The notes: generated by a model from the letters alone, not told the origin. DNA of 35,874 bases from Clostridium chromiireducens (GCF_002029255.1 NZ_MZGT01000052.1:1-35874), one strand, 5' to 3'; positions 1-8,631 are shown, numbered from the stretch's first letter. Translations and numbers: made by a program.

Positions 1-57
1 TTTATAAACAATATAAATAGTTTTAAAAATTAACATTATAATGATTGTTCTATTATT

Positions 58-786
58 TTATCTTCCTAAAGAGACTACAATGTCCAACAATTCTTCAATT
101 ACTTTGTCTGTTTTCTCCATAAAACCTTCTAAATTAATAGATTCACATTGATCTTTATCTGTATGTTTACTTAAGAAATCAAAAATACTATATACTTCTG
201 TAATACGTTCTAGTAATAAATGGTCTTTAAAATATTTTTTGATAAATATAAAACTTGTTAAATTCTTTTCCCATTTTTCAACCTCAAACTCTGTGCATAT
301 CTGTCCATATGAAAATTGATTATAGTTCTCCAATTCAAACAGTTTATAAAAACTCCAATTTGTCCCGTCTCTCTCTTTTTTATAAGCATCTCTGTTGTTT
401 CTTAATTCAATTAAAATTTCATTTAGCATAAGTCCTACTTCCTTCTTTTCTGAAAAAACTTTTTCTTTTGCTTCATCAGAATATTTACCTAAAGTTATTT
501 TATATAGCAAGTAACTTAGAATACCTGTTACTTCAATACTTAAAAAACAACTATAATAATAAATAAATTCTGACTGAGTAACTATTTCATTCGTATTTAT
601 CCTTAATATAATTAATTTATTAGGCAGAAAGCTAGACAATGCTATTCCTATATTTAAAATCAACCCAATTGCTGGAATGCAGAAAAAAGGAATACTTAGT
701 ATAATTATTATCATTATACTAATGTGATTCTTTAACCAATTTATTATTTTCTCCAAAACCTTTACCGCCTCCAAATATATTTTCAA
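58..786 (-). CDS. Hypothetical membrane protein with two N-terminal TM segments
   Basis: I do not recognise the family. The 242-residue reading shows two strongly hydrophobic stretches (about residues 22-52 and 74-95), then a charged, probably cytoplasmic helical domain of about 145 residues. The frame opens at a TTG, not an ATG. A GGAGG motif lies about 11 nt upstream of a second in-frame TTG near position 756, so the protein may be about 10 residues shorter; the start is uncertain. It follows the HD/HSP90-like ATPase gene in the same direction after a 343-nt gap. A membrane protein beside a large regulatory ATPase resembles sensor-effector pairs of bacterial conflict systems, but that is inference from position only. 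Confidence 0.6.
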   Translation of the reverse strand: MKIYLEAVKVLEKIINWLKNHISIMIIIILSIPFFCIPAIGLILNIGIALSSFLPNKLIILRINTNEIVTQSEFIYYYSCFLSIEVTGILSYLLYKITLGKYSDEAKEKVFSEKKEVGLMLNEILIELRNNRDAYKKERDGTNWSFYKLFELENYNQFSYGQICTEFEVEKWEKNLTSFIFIKKYFKDHLLLERITEVYSIFDFLSKHTDKDQCESINLEGFMEKTDKVIEELLDIVVSLGR

Positions 787-1129
787 AAAGAATTATTAAA
801 CATTTCTTATTTCAATAGTTAATTCTTAACAATCCGCTATAACGAATCAATTATAGCATAAATTGTAAATATCTCATTATTTAATTTAAAAAGAACTTAC
901 TACGTCAAATCTCATATTATACACATTATTAACCTAATGATTATATGAACAATATAAAGTTTTCTTTGCGATGGACAAAATGATACTATCTAGTTGGTTA
1001 CACATATATATTTTTTAACTTAAATAGAAAAAATATCACATATCATTTTAATTTTAATGTTTATTGTAGTTTAAATTAATAATTTAGCACTATCAACGTT
1101 TGTTTCAAGCTTATATTAATATTTATAGA
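787..1129. other. Gene-free A+T-rich spacer
   Basis: This 343-nt stretch separates the HD/HSP90-like ATPase gene from the downstream membrane-protein gene. I see no convincing ORF, RNA gene or strong terminator in it, so whether the two genes share a transcript cannot be decided from sequence. Confidence 0.4.
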
Positions 1130-4100
1130 TTATTTAATTTTCTTTTTCATAAGTTCAAAATATTTTCCTATTATTTCTTTATATAACTTATCTATCACTT
1201 CTATTGTAACAATTTTTTCAGAAATTCTATTATTCATTGTATAGAATAATAAATTTTTATAATCTTGTCTTACTGTAATGCTTTCTATAAATAATTCTTT
1301 ATTATTAACACTTTCAATTTTTTCTTTATCTTTTCTAGTTATCGGAGATATCAGTTGTTTCATTTTATTAGATTTATAAAACGCTACTCCCGCTGGAATA
1401 GTTTTAATTGCTAGCAAATTATATTTTGAAAATGATGGAATACAAGTTCTTTGACTCCTCCACCTTCCTTTTGAATAATTAAAAGAATTTCGAGAATTTG
1501 ATACTAATAAGTCAATTAAATACTCTTCTGTTTTTTCGTTAACATTAATAATATCTCTATCTTCAATCCCCGTACTATAAAGTAATAAATCTCTATTCAG
1601 TTCTGATTCAATACATTGTATTTTGTTTATTCTAAAGTCATTTTCCAATATTTTAATAAGATTTTTATCTACTATTACTATATCTTCCTCAATATCTGAT
1701 ATATTTTTATTTAAATAACCTTCCACAATTTTGTAGTCATATTCCTCCTTTAGATTATTTACTCTTTCTATTTTAAAAGAATTAATATTTGCATAAGTTA
1801 AATTAGGATATTCATCTATAATATCTGCAAAATCAACTTCTTCCCAAATAAACTTATTATCATTTTTTTTCATTACTGATATCATTATTCCTTTATCTAA
1901 TAAAAAATTATAATCTGATACCTTAAAATTATTAATTATCATACTCCCTAATACAATAAATGCAATCTTATCAAACGGCATTTCCTTTGCCTTTTCTTTT
2001 AATATATCTATTTTTTCTTTTAATTTTGCTATATAAAATTGTACACCTTCATCAATGATTTTTCCTACATCTTTTCTAGCTTTTAGCGTAAGCTCATCTC
2101 TACTCAGTTTTAGTGATTCCTTGGTGTCCATTCCATATATATCAACATAAATATATTCCCAGAGTGCATAGCTTTCTCTTTGCCTATCTAATTTAATACC
2201 TTTAAAAGAAAAGTCTATTGTATTGGGTGATCTTTCTAAAATATTCCTATCCGAATCGTATTCTGGCATACAAATATTTAAGTAAATATCTTTGTCTTTA
2301 ACCCATAATTTCATCTCATCAAGAGTATTGGCAATGTTATATGCATAATTACCTTGCTCAATCATACCGTCATCAAATAAAGTTAATATATCTGAATTAA
2401 ACGTTTCTTTATCTTTATTATCAACATTAATATATATAGGTATAATGCTTCCTTTGCAATTCCTTTTTGCTGAATCAAGAATTTTATATATAAGCAAATT
2501 ATCACTTGATATCGGATCAAATAAATTCTCAAAGTGCTTCTCAGCATATCCTCCATAATTAAGAGAATAATTTGTATCCTTCTTTAATTTGAAATAAAAT
2601 TCTGTACCCCTTTTTATATCCTTCTCTGATTTTCTAACTTGAATGTAGCCATCAGATCTTTTTCTTGATTCAAAAGTTATCTCAATTGCACTATTGCCAC
2701 CTGTTCTTGAACGTGCTTTAAATACATCAACTACCAAAAATCCTGATTGCAATCCAATACCAAACCCTGCTGTGGGTCTTAACCAAGCTGGCATTTTCTT
2801 TATCTCTTTTTTTAGTTCTAACTTTCCACTATAACTCGACCCAACATCACACATGGCTTTTAATGCATCTATTGATATTCCTATTCCTCTGTCTCTAATA
2901 CTAACCCCTACATAATCGCTATCTATGTCTTGAATAGTGACTTCAATTGTATAATTATCATAAATTTCTTTCGAAATATCGAAAGGCATCAAATTTTTTA
3001 ATTCTTTCTTAGTCTTAATCCATGAAGTATACATGCCATCATTCAAATCTCTCCATAGCTGTATCTTTGATGCATCTAATGAATTTTGTATAAATTCTCT
3101 AACAAATATATATTTATCTTCATATATATTTGATCCTTCTATTATGTCAAATGCTTTTTCTTGAGATATCTCGAATCTCAAATCTGTAATATTATTTAAA
3201 TCTGGTTCACCCTTCAAAAGAAGCTCTTTTTTTGTTAATTTAGGTGCATATCCTGTTAAATTACTTGGAATAATATCTATCCAATTCATTGTTAAATTCT
3301 TAATCTCTTCTTCAAGCCATAAAAACCAACTTCTAGTTTCTCTATATACTTCTTCATTAGGGCAGTCTGCACTTACTTCTATACTCTCAGGTGTTATCAA
3401 CACATGGCGTGTTGATTGATGCTTTTCTTTATGATTTTTTGATAATTTAGGTAGTCCTCCAATCACTTTTTCTACATAACTACTAAATCTACCATTATCT
3501 AAATCTAATAAATCTCCTAATCTTATCATCTCCGCTATAAACCTTGGATGTATGTAATCTGATTTATATCCATTAGACTCATAATTTAGTTTCATTACCT
3601 TATCAAAGTCTTGCGTATGTAGAAATGATATCTCTCCTATTAATCTTATTAACCTTTCATGAATAAGATTATTATGACTTATATCTATCTCCCATCTTTC
3701 TAATTGATCTAAATATTCTTTAGTTAAACTTGAATGTTTTGATCTAAAATAGTCAGCTATTATATAAGTAACATATTTACGAATCTTCAATGGCCAATTT
3801 TTTTCAAATTTATCATCTTGTAAATTAATATTCAACTTGTCAATATATTCAATTGCTTCAGCTATATCATTATTAAATGAATGCCTTTTCTCTTCTAAAT
3901 ATTCTTTAAATTCATCTGTTTCCCACTCTAATTCAGCTTTTTCACTCAATAGTGCCATCCCAAAATCATGTAAATAAGCACATTGTAGAATCATCCAAGT
4001 TTCAGTAGGTGATAACCTCTTTATTCTCTCTTCTCCTAATAACATCTCAATATTTGTTATTATGCTTTCTGAATGACTATCATCATGCAAACTATAGTGT

Positions 4101-4252
4101 GGATAATTCATTACTACAGTTTTCAGCACGCTACTATATATCTTTTGGTTCAATTTCCATGTTGCATATAAATTTGCATATTCTTCATTTGAGTCACAAA
4201 TAACCTTTAAATGTGTTTCTAACTTATATGTATATTTTAAATAATCCTCCAT
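1130..4252 (-). CDS. HD-domain and HSP90-like (GHKL) ATPase protein, possible conflict-system protein
   Basis: A 1040-residue two-part protein. Residues about 35-260 look like an HD-type metal-dependent hydrolase: SLHDDSH near 55-60, YLHDF with H95-D96, H173 and RLGDLLDLDNGRF with D247. Residues about 355-560 carry a GHKL ATPase fold: N-box REFIQNSLDAS (E386, N390), G1-type box DRGIGIS (D454), then GFGIGLQSGF (496-505). The remaining 450 residues are unassigned. This order resembles HSP90-like ATPases with a fused HD (HD-CE-like) domain that comparative genomics links to biological-conflict systems; that link is family knowledge, and a defence role here is inference. An SD-like GGGGGGAT precedes the ATG. 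No methylase, nuclease or toxin is adjacent; only the two-TM protein follows. Confidence 0.8.
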   Translation of the reverse strand: MEDYLKYTYKLETHLKVICDSNEEYANLYATWKLNQKIYSSVLKTVVMNYPHYSLHDDSHSESIITNIEMLLGEERIKRLSPTETWMILQCAYLHDFGMALLSEKAELEWETDEFKEYLEEKRHSFNNDIAEAIEYIDKLNINLQDDKFEKNWPLKIRKYVTYIIADYFRSKHSSLTKEYLDQLERWEIDISHNNLIHERLIRLIGEISFLHTQDFDKVMKLNYESNGYKSDYIHPRFIAEMIRLGDLLDLDNGRFSSYVEKVIGGLPKLSKNHKEKHQSTRHVLITPESIEVSADCPNEEVYRETRSWFLWLEEEIKNLTMNWIDIIPSNLTGYAPKLTKKELLLKGEPDLNNITDLRFEISQEKAFDIIEGSNIYEDKYIFVREFIQNSLDASKIQLWRDLNDGMYTSWIKTKKELKNLMPFDISKEIYDNYTIEVTIQDIDSDYVGVSIRDRGIGISIDALKAMCDVGSSYSGKLELKKEIKKMPAWLRPTAGFGIGLQSGFLVVDVFKARSRTGGNSAIEITFESRKRSDGYIQVRKSEKDIKRGTEFYFKLKKDTNYSLNYGGYAEKHFENLFDPISSDNLLIYKILDSAKRNCKGSIIPIYINVDNKDKETFNSDILTLFDDGMIEQGNYAYNIANTLDEMKLWVKDKDIYLNICMPEYDSDRNILERSPNTIDFSFKGIKLDRQRESYALWEYIYVDIYGMDTKESLKLSRDELTLKARKDVGKIIDEGVQFYIAKLKEKIDILKEKAKEMPFDKIAFIVLGSMIINNFKVSDYNFLLDKGIMISVMKKNDNKFIWEEVDFADIIDEYPNLTYANINSFKIERVNNLKEEYDYKIVEGYLNKNISDIEEDIVIVDKNLIKILENDFRINKIQCIESELNRDLLLYSTGIEDRDIINVNEKTEEYLIDLLVSNSRNSFNYSKGRWRSQRTCIPSFSKYNLLAIKTIPAGVAFYKSNKMKQLISPITRKDKEKIESVNNKELFIESITVRQDYKNLLFYTMNNRISEKIVTIEVIDKLYKEIIGKYFELMKKKIK

Positions 4253-4611
4253 CAGTATCCCCCCGTACAGTACTAATATATTTAATAAACTTAACTTACT
4301 TTATCTTTACCAACTTCCCATTATAGACATAATAACTATCTCAAAGTTTCACGTCTTAGTTATTTCAAAAAACTTAGTTTACTAAATAATTACAACTAGT
4401 ATTCGCTTCCTAATTATACCTCAATTTTACATATTATTCTTTATTTTTCCTAATAAAATAAGTATTTCTTATTTCATTCCATTTATTATTAACCAAAATC
4501 CTAAAATCACATATCTCAATCATCCATAATATACTTGAAATTTACTACAATAAAATTTTAGACGTATCTAAAAAATTTATCTCTCAATAGAAATTTTCCT
4601 CTAAAAAAATT

Positions 4612-4650
4612 AGCAGTAAAAACAGAAAACCCACTTCTATTTTTACTGCT
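4612..4650. terminator. Strong hairpin, probably a bidirectional terminator
   Basis: Arms 4612-4627 and 4635-4650 pair at 15 of 16 positions around a 7-nt loop, with an A-run on the left and a T-rich tract on the right. It lies between the 42-codon ORF/LD-carboxypeptidase side and the HD/HSP90-like gene, so it would end minus-strand transcription coming from the peptidase genes. Confidence 0.6.
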
Positions 4651-4693
4651 GCTATTTTTAAATTTTACGTACTTAAAATCCAGTATATTGACC

Positions 4694-4776
4694 ATATTGT
4701 TCACAATATATATTCTCCTATGGTGATATTCTTCAGAATAAACCCATAAATATTCTTCACCATATAAGAATATGCT
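4694..4776. repeat. Cluster of nested palindromes
   Basis: Several perfect short inverted repeats sit side by side: ATATTGT/ACAATAT (4694-4709), TATGGTGA with TCACCATA (4719-4726 and 4757-4764), TATTCT/AGAATA inside that loop, and TATTCTT/AAGAATA overlapping its right arm. Some pairings exclude others, so alternative folds are possible. No gene is clearly attached to it. Confidence 0.45.
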
Positions 4777-4869
4777 GATTCCATCTCAATTTAAAACCAA
4801 TTAAGAAATTTATCAAAGCTAAGAAAAACAAAACACCATAACTAAAAAATGTTTTGCCACACTCTCAAC

Positions 4870-4900
4870 ATTGACCATTGAGCATTGAAAATTGACCATT
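4870..4900. repeat. 7-bp tandem repeat
   Basis: Four consecutive 7-mers ATTGACC, ATTGAGC, ATTGAAA, ATTGACC and then ATT. The short period with degenerate third units looks like an intergenic microsatellite. A longer minus-strand reading frame across it ends in repeat-derived residues and was not accepted as a gene. Confidence 0.7.
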
Positions 4901-4964
4901 ATAAAATTCAAAGGAGCCTTGCTCAAAATTAACCCTTAATCCTTCGCAAAGCTCCCTATCAAAT

Positions 4965-5093
4965 TTATTTCTCCAAAAAATTTTCATGCTCAGATATATA
5001 TCCATCAATTTCTGGCCCTGGATTCTCCATAAAGTTATTCCATGCTTTTGAAACAGTTTTACAACTTTCAAAAACTTCCATTTCTACGAACAT
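4965..5093 (-). CDS. Possible 42-aa small protein or gene remnant
   Basis: An ATG frame starts 9 nt after the stop of the LD-carboxypeptidase gene and runs 42 codons to TAA. The product starts MFVEMEVFESCKTVSKAW, is acidic, has one Cys and ends EHENFLEK. I do not recognise it. There is no clear SD; the position directly behind the upstream gene would allow coupled translation. It fits this sequence better than the overlapping 68-codon frame, which runs into the 7-bp repeat. It could equally be the 5' remnant of a longer lost gene. Confidence 0.35.
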   Translation of the reverse strand: MFVEMEVFESCKTVSKAWNNFMENPGPEIDGYISEHENFLEK

Positions 5094-5102
5094 AACCCAA
5101 TA

Positions 5103-6014
5103 TTATAATATAGTAATTTCACTTTTCTCACCATCAATCATAACTTTTGCGCCAAGTGGAAGGCTTAAGGTTGGAAGACAATGCCCGCAAACTAAATTAT
5201 ACAAAGTTGGTTTGTTTTCTGGCACTATAATTTCATTGAATACTTCCATTAAACTTAAACTACGATCATCTTTAGGTTCACAATCTGTAAATGCACCTAA
5301 AATTATCCCATTTGCATCTTTAAATTTCCCGCATTGTTTTAACTGCAATAGCATTCTATCTATTTTATAAGGCTGTTCATCTATATCTTCTAAAAATAGA
5401 ATTTTCCCCTTTGTATTTATTTCATAAGGCGTGCCCATTGATGAAACTAAAACAGAGAGGTTCCCTCCAACTAATTCCCCTTCTGCTATGCCTTTAACTA
5501 ATGTTTTTATTTCCTGTCCTCGAGGATTTTTAAGCACTCCTAAAGGTTTATTTGAAAATATATTTTTCTTAAAATAATTCATTGTATAATCATCTACGCC
5601 ATCGTAAAATTCAGATGCTGCCATTGGTGTATGAAATGCTATAAGATCGCATTTTTGATTAAGGACATTATGAAGAGCTGTAATATCGCTATATCCTGCA
5701 AATACCTTTGGATTTTTCTTAATCATTTCATAATCAAGCATATGAAGCAGCCTATTTGCTCCATAACCTCCCCTTAAAGCAAATATACCTTTTATATCTT
5801 TGTCCCTAAACATATCATTAATATCATTAGCTCTTATTTCATCACTTCCAGATAAAAAGCCATGAGATTCCATGCAGCTTGCACCAAGTACTACTTCTAA
5901 GCCTAAATCTTCCATAGCTTTTATTGCAGGTTCAATTCTATCTCTTTTTGCTGGACTTGAAGGGGCAATTAAACCTATTTTATCTCCTATTTTTAAAGGG
6001 GTTGGTCTTATCAT
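5103..6014 (-). CDS. LD-carboxypeptidase, S66 family (LdcA/MccF-like)
   Basis: A serine peptidase of 303 residues, the usual family length. It is expected to cleave L,D-peptide bonds such as the L-Lys/mDAP-D-Ala bond of tetrapeptides in murein recycling; MccF-type members instead cleave acyl-sulfamoyl-adenylate antibiotics. Visible motifs: N-terminal GDKIGLIAPSSP, FALRGGYGANRLL near 78-90, nucleophile Ser109 in AGYSD, Glu209 in LFLED and His278 in CGHCLP, matching the Ser-Glu-His triad. No signal peptide, so it is cytoplasmic. SD GGGAG lies 8-10 nt before the ATG. It is third in the row after the MBL hydrolase and D-aminopeptidase (45-nt gap), suggesting joint handling of D-residue-containing peptides. 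LdcA versus MccF cannot be settled from sequence alone. Confidence 0.9.
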   Translation of the reverse strand: MIRPTPLKIGDKIGLIAPSSPAKRDRIEPAIKAMEDLGLEVVLGASCMESHGFLSGSDEIRANDINDMFRDKDIKGIFALRGGYGANRLLHMLDYEMIKKNPKVFAGYSDITALHNVLNQKCDLIAFHTPMAASEFYDGVDDYTMNYFKKNIFSNKPLGVLKNPRGQEIKTLVKGIAEGELVGGNLSVLVSSMGTPYEINTKGKILFLEDIDEQPYKIDRMLLQLKQCGKFKDANGIILGAFTDCEPKDDRSLSLMEVFNEIIVPENKPTLYNLVCGHCLPTLSLPLGAKVMIDGEKSEITIL

Positions 6015-6059
6015 CTTATAAATCTCCCATTTATTTTGCTTCTATTAATATTCTTATGC

Positions 6060-6860
6060 TTATGTTAGGAAATGTATCATTCTTAGAACTTCATAATATT
6101 CTTTTGTTTTAAATTCAACTGTTCTCGGTGCAATAAATTCTGCCCCTGGATAAAAGGAATTTTTATAGGCAACCTTATGGTCTTTATATTCAATTTGTAC
6201 TTTAAATTCTTCTGGTGACTTAACTTTCATTGAATCTAAGTCTTTATTTAATGCTTCTTTAACTAGTTTTTCTGTTTCTATAACTGCCTTTTTAGGATTC
6301 ATATTTATAGTTGCGCCGCCAATACCATCTTTAACTCCAAGAGTCACTATATTGGAATTGAATTTATTAACTTCTTTAGTAAGTCCACTGTCTCCGCTAA
6401 CAAATACAACCGGAACCTTGTATAAAGCACCTGCATATGCATTAAGTAAAAATTCACTTGCATATTCATCATTGATTTTAATAGTTAATACGCTAGATAC
6501 ATTCATCGTATGAACTAATGGATTTGTTATTGTTCCTCCAGCATTATGATATCCAATAAAGATGAGTGCATCAAAGCTTTCATCTATTCCAGCTACCATA
6601 GATAAAGGATCTCCTGTCCATCCCCTAATAAGTTTTACTTCTTCAGGAAGAGCTTTAATATCTATATTTCTTCCACTATCATGAGCATCTTTTACTATTA
6701 TTTCTTTAGCTCCAGCTTTTACTGCACCGTTTACTGCTGCTAATACTTCTTCAGTCATTTGTTTTGCAAAGGCCTGCCAGTCAGGATGATTTTGTTTTGT
6801 TTCATCCCAATCTGTAACTCCTGTTATTCCTTCTATGTCTGCACTAATATATATTTTCAT
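6060..6860 (-). CDS. dppA: D-aminopeptidase, M55 family (DppA-like)
   Basis: A zinc peptidase of 266 residues that in the M55 family removes N-terminal D-amino acids, notably D-Ala, from short peptides. N-terminal SADIEGITG supplies D8 and E10; KDAHDSG gives H60, GYHNAG gives H105, and a glutamate at 132 or 136 completes the usual set; H117 matches the family nucleophile position. No signal peptide, so cytoplasmic. It lies between the MBL hydrolase and LD-carboxypeptidase genes, all reading leftwards. Its start is unusual: the GGAAGTG SD is about 57 nt from the ATG and an 11-bp hairpin fills the gap. A GTG directly behind the SD opens a 20-codon frame that overlaps the dppA start. Regulation at translation is therefore possible. 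Confidence 0.9.
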   Translation of the reverse strand: MKIYISADIEGITGVTDWDETKQNHPDWQAFAKQMTEEVLAAVNGAVKAGAKEIIVKDAHDSGRNIDIKALPEEVKLIRGWTGDPLSMVAGIDESFDALIFIGYHNAGGTITNPLVHTMNVSSVLTIKINDEYASEFLLNAYAGALYKVPVVFVSGDSGLTKEVNKFNSNIVTLGVKDGIGGATINMNPKKAVIETEKLVKEALNKDLDSMKVKSPEEFKVQIEYKDHKVAYKNSFYPGAEFIAPRTVEFKTKEYYEVLRMIHFLT

Positions 6861-6869
6861 CTGCTTTCA

Positions 6870-6911
6870 TAGTGAGAAATATTACTTTATCTATCAATAA
6901 ATTTCCCACTA
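6870..6911 (-). promoter_or_regulatory. Hairpin between SD and start codon of dppA
   Basis: Arms 6870-6880 and 6901-6911 form an 11-bp stem with one G-U pair. It separates the SD (6917-6927) from the ATG (6860). Removing the stem-loop leaves about 14 nt between them, so folding would bring the SD close to the start. The same arrangement occurs before the MBL gene. Confidence 0.55.
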
Positions 6912-6934
6912 AAGTTCACTTCCTTTCTTATCAT

Positions 6935-7672
6935 TTATGAAATACAAAGCTCTGCTATACGTTTGTTTACATCGCCTTTATATATACCACCATGGTAACA
7001 AATCACCTTTTCAATATCATATTCCATTAATTTTTTTAAAGATTTCATGTTTAATTCATTATCAAAATTAATACTTGGATCAGCATTCACAAGTAACCCC
7101 TCTTTGACACTAAGAATATCTCCTGCAATTAATATCTTGTACTTCTTAAGGTATAAGCAGATATGTCCTGGTGTGTGACCAGGTGTGTGCAGAACTGTAA
7201 TACCTCCGCAAAATGGTAATTCCTGATCATCAACTAATGTTTTATCTACATTTACTATGCTATTTTGAAAACCACTCTTTAGTTTTTCATATATTAGTTT
7301 CATATTCTCAGGAAGATAATCCAAATTGCCTTCGAGACTTGCAAGTTTAACAGGCGGTTTTTCTCCGTTTATATATTTTTCTTCTTCCTCATGAGCAAAG
7401 ATTTCAACTTTGCTTACCATCTCTTTTAAGATAGCTAGAGCACTTCCAATATGATCAATATCTTGATGAGTTAAAATTATCGACTTTAATTTATTAAATG
7501 ATATTCCTTCTTTTTCAAAAGCTTCACGAATTTGATTTATTTGTTCTGGAAATCCAGCATCAATTAAAACGACTGAATCATTATCATAAATCATAGTTGG
7601 ATTGATTATACTGGCCTTCCCCATTAAATTAGCAGATAATTCTAGCATATAAATTCCATTTTCAATTTTCAT
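6935..7672 (-). CDS. Metallo-beta-lactamase-fold hydrolase
   Basis: A 245-residue single-domain MBL-fold enzyme. LTHQDIDHIG (68-75) is the metal motif, in the HxDxDH variant seen in many glyoxalase-II-like subfamilies. TPGHTPGHICLY, LIAGDIL and CYHGG supply the later metal ligands. The substrate cannot be told; thioesters, lactones and phosphoesters are possible in this superfamily. No signal peptide. It is the first gene of the row MBL, dppA, LD-carboxypeptidase. An in-frame TAA just upstream fixes the ATG as start, yet the good GGAGGTG SD is 53 nt away, separated by an 11-bp hairpin. A GTG 7 nt behind that SD would give only a three-residue peptide before TGA. Confidence 0.88.
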   Translation of the reverse strand: MKIENGIYMLELSANLMGKASIINPTMIYDNDSVVLIDAGFPEQINQIREAFEKEGISFNKLKSIILTHQDIDHIGSALAILKEMVSKVEIFAHEEEEKYINGEKPPVKLASLEGNLDYLPENMKLIYEKLKSGFQNSIVNVDKTLVDDQELPFCGGITVLHTPGHTPGHICLYLKKYKILIAGDILSVKEGLLVNADPSINFDNELNMKSLKKLMEYDIEKVICYHGGIYKGDVNKRIAELCIS

Positions 7673-7680
7673 TAATTATC

Positions 7681-7722
7681 TTTAGTGAGAGAGTGTATAA
7701 CAAGTATCAAACCCTCACTAAA
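7681..7722 (-). promoter_or_regulatory. Hairpin between SD and start codon of the MBL gene
   Basis: Arms 7681-7691 and 7712-7722 (TTTAGTGAG against CTCACTAAA plus two more pairs, one G-U) form an 11-bp stem with a 20-nt loop. The SD GGAGGTG is at 7726-7732 and the ATG at 7672. Without the stem-loop the SD-ATG distance is 11 nt. It shares arm sequence and layout with the leader of dppA. Confidence 0.6.
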
Positions 7723-7842
7723 ATTCACCTCCATTCTTCTTATACTATTTTATGTGTATAACATAACATGTTAATAATAATTTAATTTGTCTCTTATGCT
7801 AAAAGACTCTTCATACGCTTTCTCAAGCACTTCTTTTGATAC

Positions 7843-8070
7843 TTAAATTTTATTATTGATATCAACAATTTCTGCTCTACACAATAAATGCTTATTAATA
7901 GTTTTGTGCATTTTTACAAACAACTTTGCTGATTTAATATAGTTTTCATCAAACCTATTAGATGATAGCGTCCTTTGAATTATGCCCTGTAACCTTGGTA
8001 TATTTAATTCTAATGGTATAATACTTATTTGATTCGGAAAAATTGTCTCATTAAATATAAATGAACACAT
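7843..8070 (-). pseudogene. Downstream part of a probably frameshifted small gene
   Basis: A 75-codon frame with no SD at its ATG, overlapping the end of the 82-aa membrane ORF by 46 nt in another frame. The shared stretch contains a run of five T (minus strand, near 8040). One extra T would join the frames and give a protein of about 143 residues: two TM segments followed by a soluble domain (IPLELNIPRLQGIIQRT and beyond). The best reading is therefore one gene split by a single-base deletion, or a sequencing error. No family recognised. Confidence 0.4.
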
Positions 8071-8273
8071 AACGATAATATAAGGGGTACAATATATATA
8101 ACCCCTGGAAAATTAAATGCTGTAGTCCAAGGAAAGCTTGTAGTTGGGTTGTTGTATATACTTATTGCTGTATATGCAACATGAATAATAGAAATTATTA
8201 ATATAGTTATAAAAGTCCAAAATGATATTATCTTACTGTTTAAGATTTTTTCATTTTTACACGCCCCTTGCAT
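8025..8273 (-). CDS. Small two-TM membrane protein (probably truncated by frameshift)
   Basis: 82 codons with two hydrophobic segments (about 16-38 and 55-76) joined by a loop containing SFPWTTAFNFPG, and a short basic end. I do not recognise the family. No good SD is visible before the ATG, so the start is uncertain. The downstream fragment in the other frame probably belongs to it (see the fragment at 7843-8070). It follows the SHOCT-protein gene, from which it is separated by that gene's terminator. Confidence 0.45.
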   Translation of the reverse strand: MQGACKNEKILNSKIISFWTFITILIISIIHVAYTAISIYNNPTTSFPWTTAFNFPGVIYIVPLILSLCVHLYLMRQFFRIK

Positions 8274-8339
8274 AGCAAATTGTATTCTAATTATAACAAA
8301 ATTTACAATATAATATATACATTTGAAAATTACAAAAAA

Positions 8340-8378
8340 AGCTCCACTCTAGACTAAAATCTAATCAAGAGCGGGGCT
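8340..8378 (-). terminator. Rho-independent terminator of the SHOCT gene
   Basis: On the minus strand arms AGCCCCGCTCT and AGAGTGGAGCT pair with one mismatch and one G-U, followed by seven T. It starts 10 nt behind the SHOCT gene's stop. Confidence 0.8.
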
Positions 8379-8388
8379 CTAATAATTC

Positions 8389-8631
8389 TTATTCTTCTAT
8401 TTTTTGCTTCTTTGATATATATTCTTCTTCGCTTATCTCACCTTTTGCAAATCTCTCATTTAAAATATTCATTGCTTTTGATGAAGATGTATCAGTAGAA
8501 TTATTTTTGTTATTATTAAATGCTTTATGAATAAAATAGACATTAATCAATAAGATTAATATCATTGGTATCATCATAAAAAAACCTCCTCCGCCATAAG
8601 GTCCTCCAAAACCAAATCCGCTACAAAACAT
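8389..8631 (-). CDS. Small membrane protein with C-terminal SHOCT domain
   Basis: 80 residues: a Gly/Phe-rich N-terminus (SGFGFGGPYGGGGFF), one TM segment (about 18-36), a Ser/Thr-rich linker, and a C-terminal SHOCT motif (LNERFAKGEISEEEYISKK). SHOCT domains are short helical regions often found in membrane or secreted proteins of unknown role. The ATG at 8631 has SD GGAGG at 8 nt; a GTG five codons upstream overlaps that SD and was not chosen. It lies downstream of the sensor kinase, separated by a decayed fragment, and has its own terminator. Confidence 0.8.
   Translation of the reverse strand: MFCSGFGFGGPYGGGGFFMMIPMILILLINVYFIHKAFNNNKNNSTDTSSSKAMNILNERFAKGEISEEEYISKKQKIEE

Noticed and set aside
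4870..4900. Short tandem units as a CRISPR-like array
   Set aside because: Units are 7 bp without spacers, so this is a microsatellite.
4865..5071. 68-codon minus-strand frame
   Set aside because: Its C-terminus is translated 7-bp repeat and it lacks an SD; the 42-codon frame at 4965-5093 fits better.
7007..7475. MBL protein as inactive because the second metal His is Asp
   Set aside because: The HxDxDH variant is common in active MBL-fold subfamilies, and the other ligands are present.
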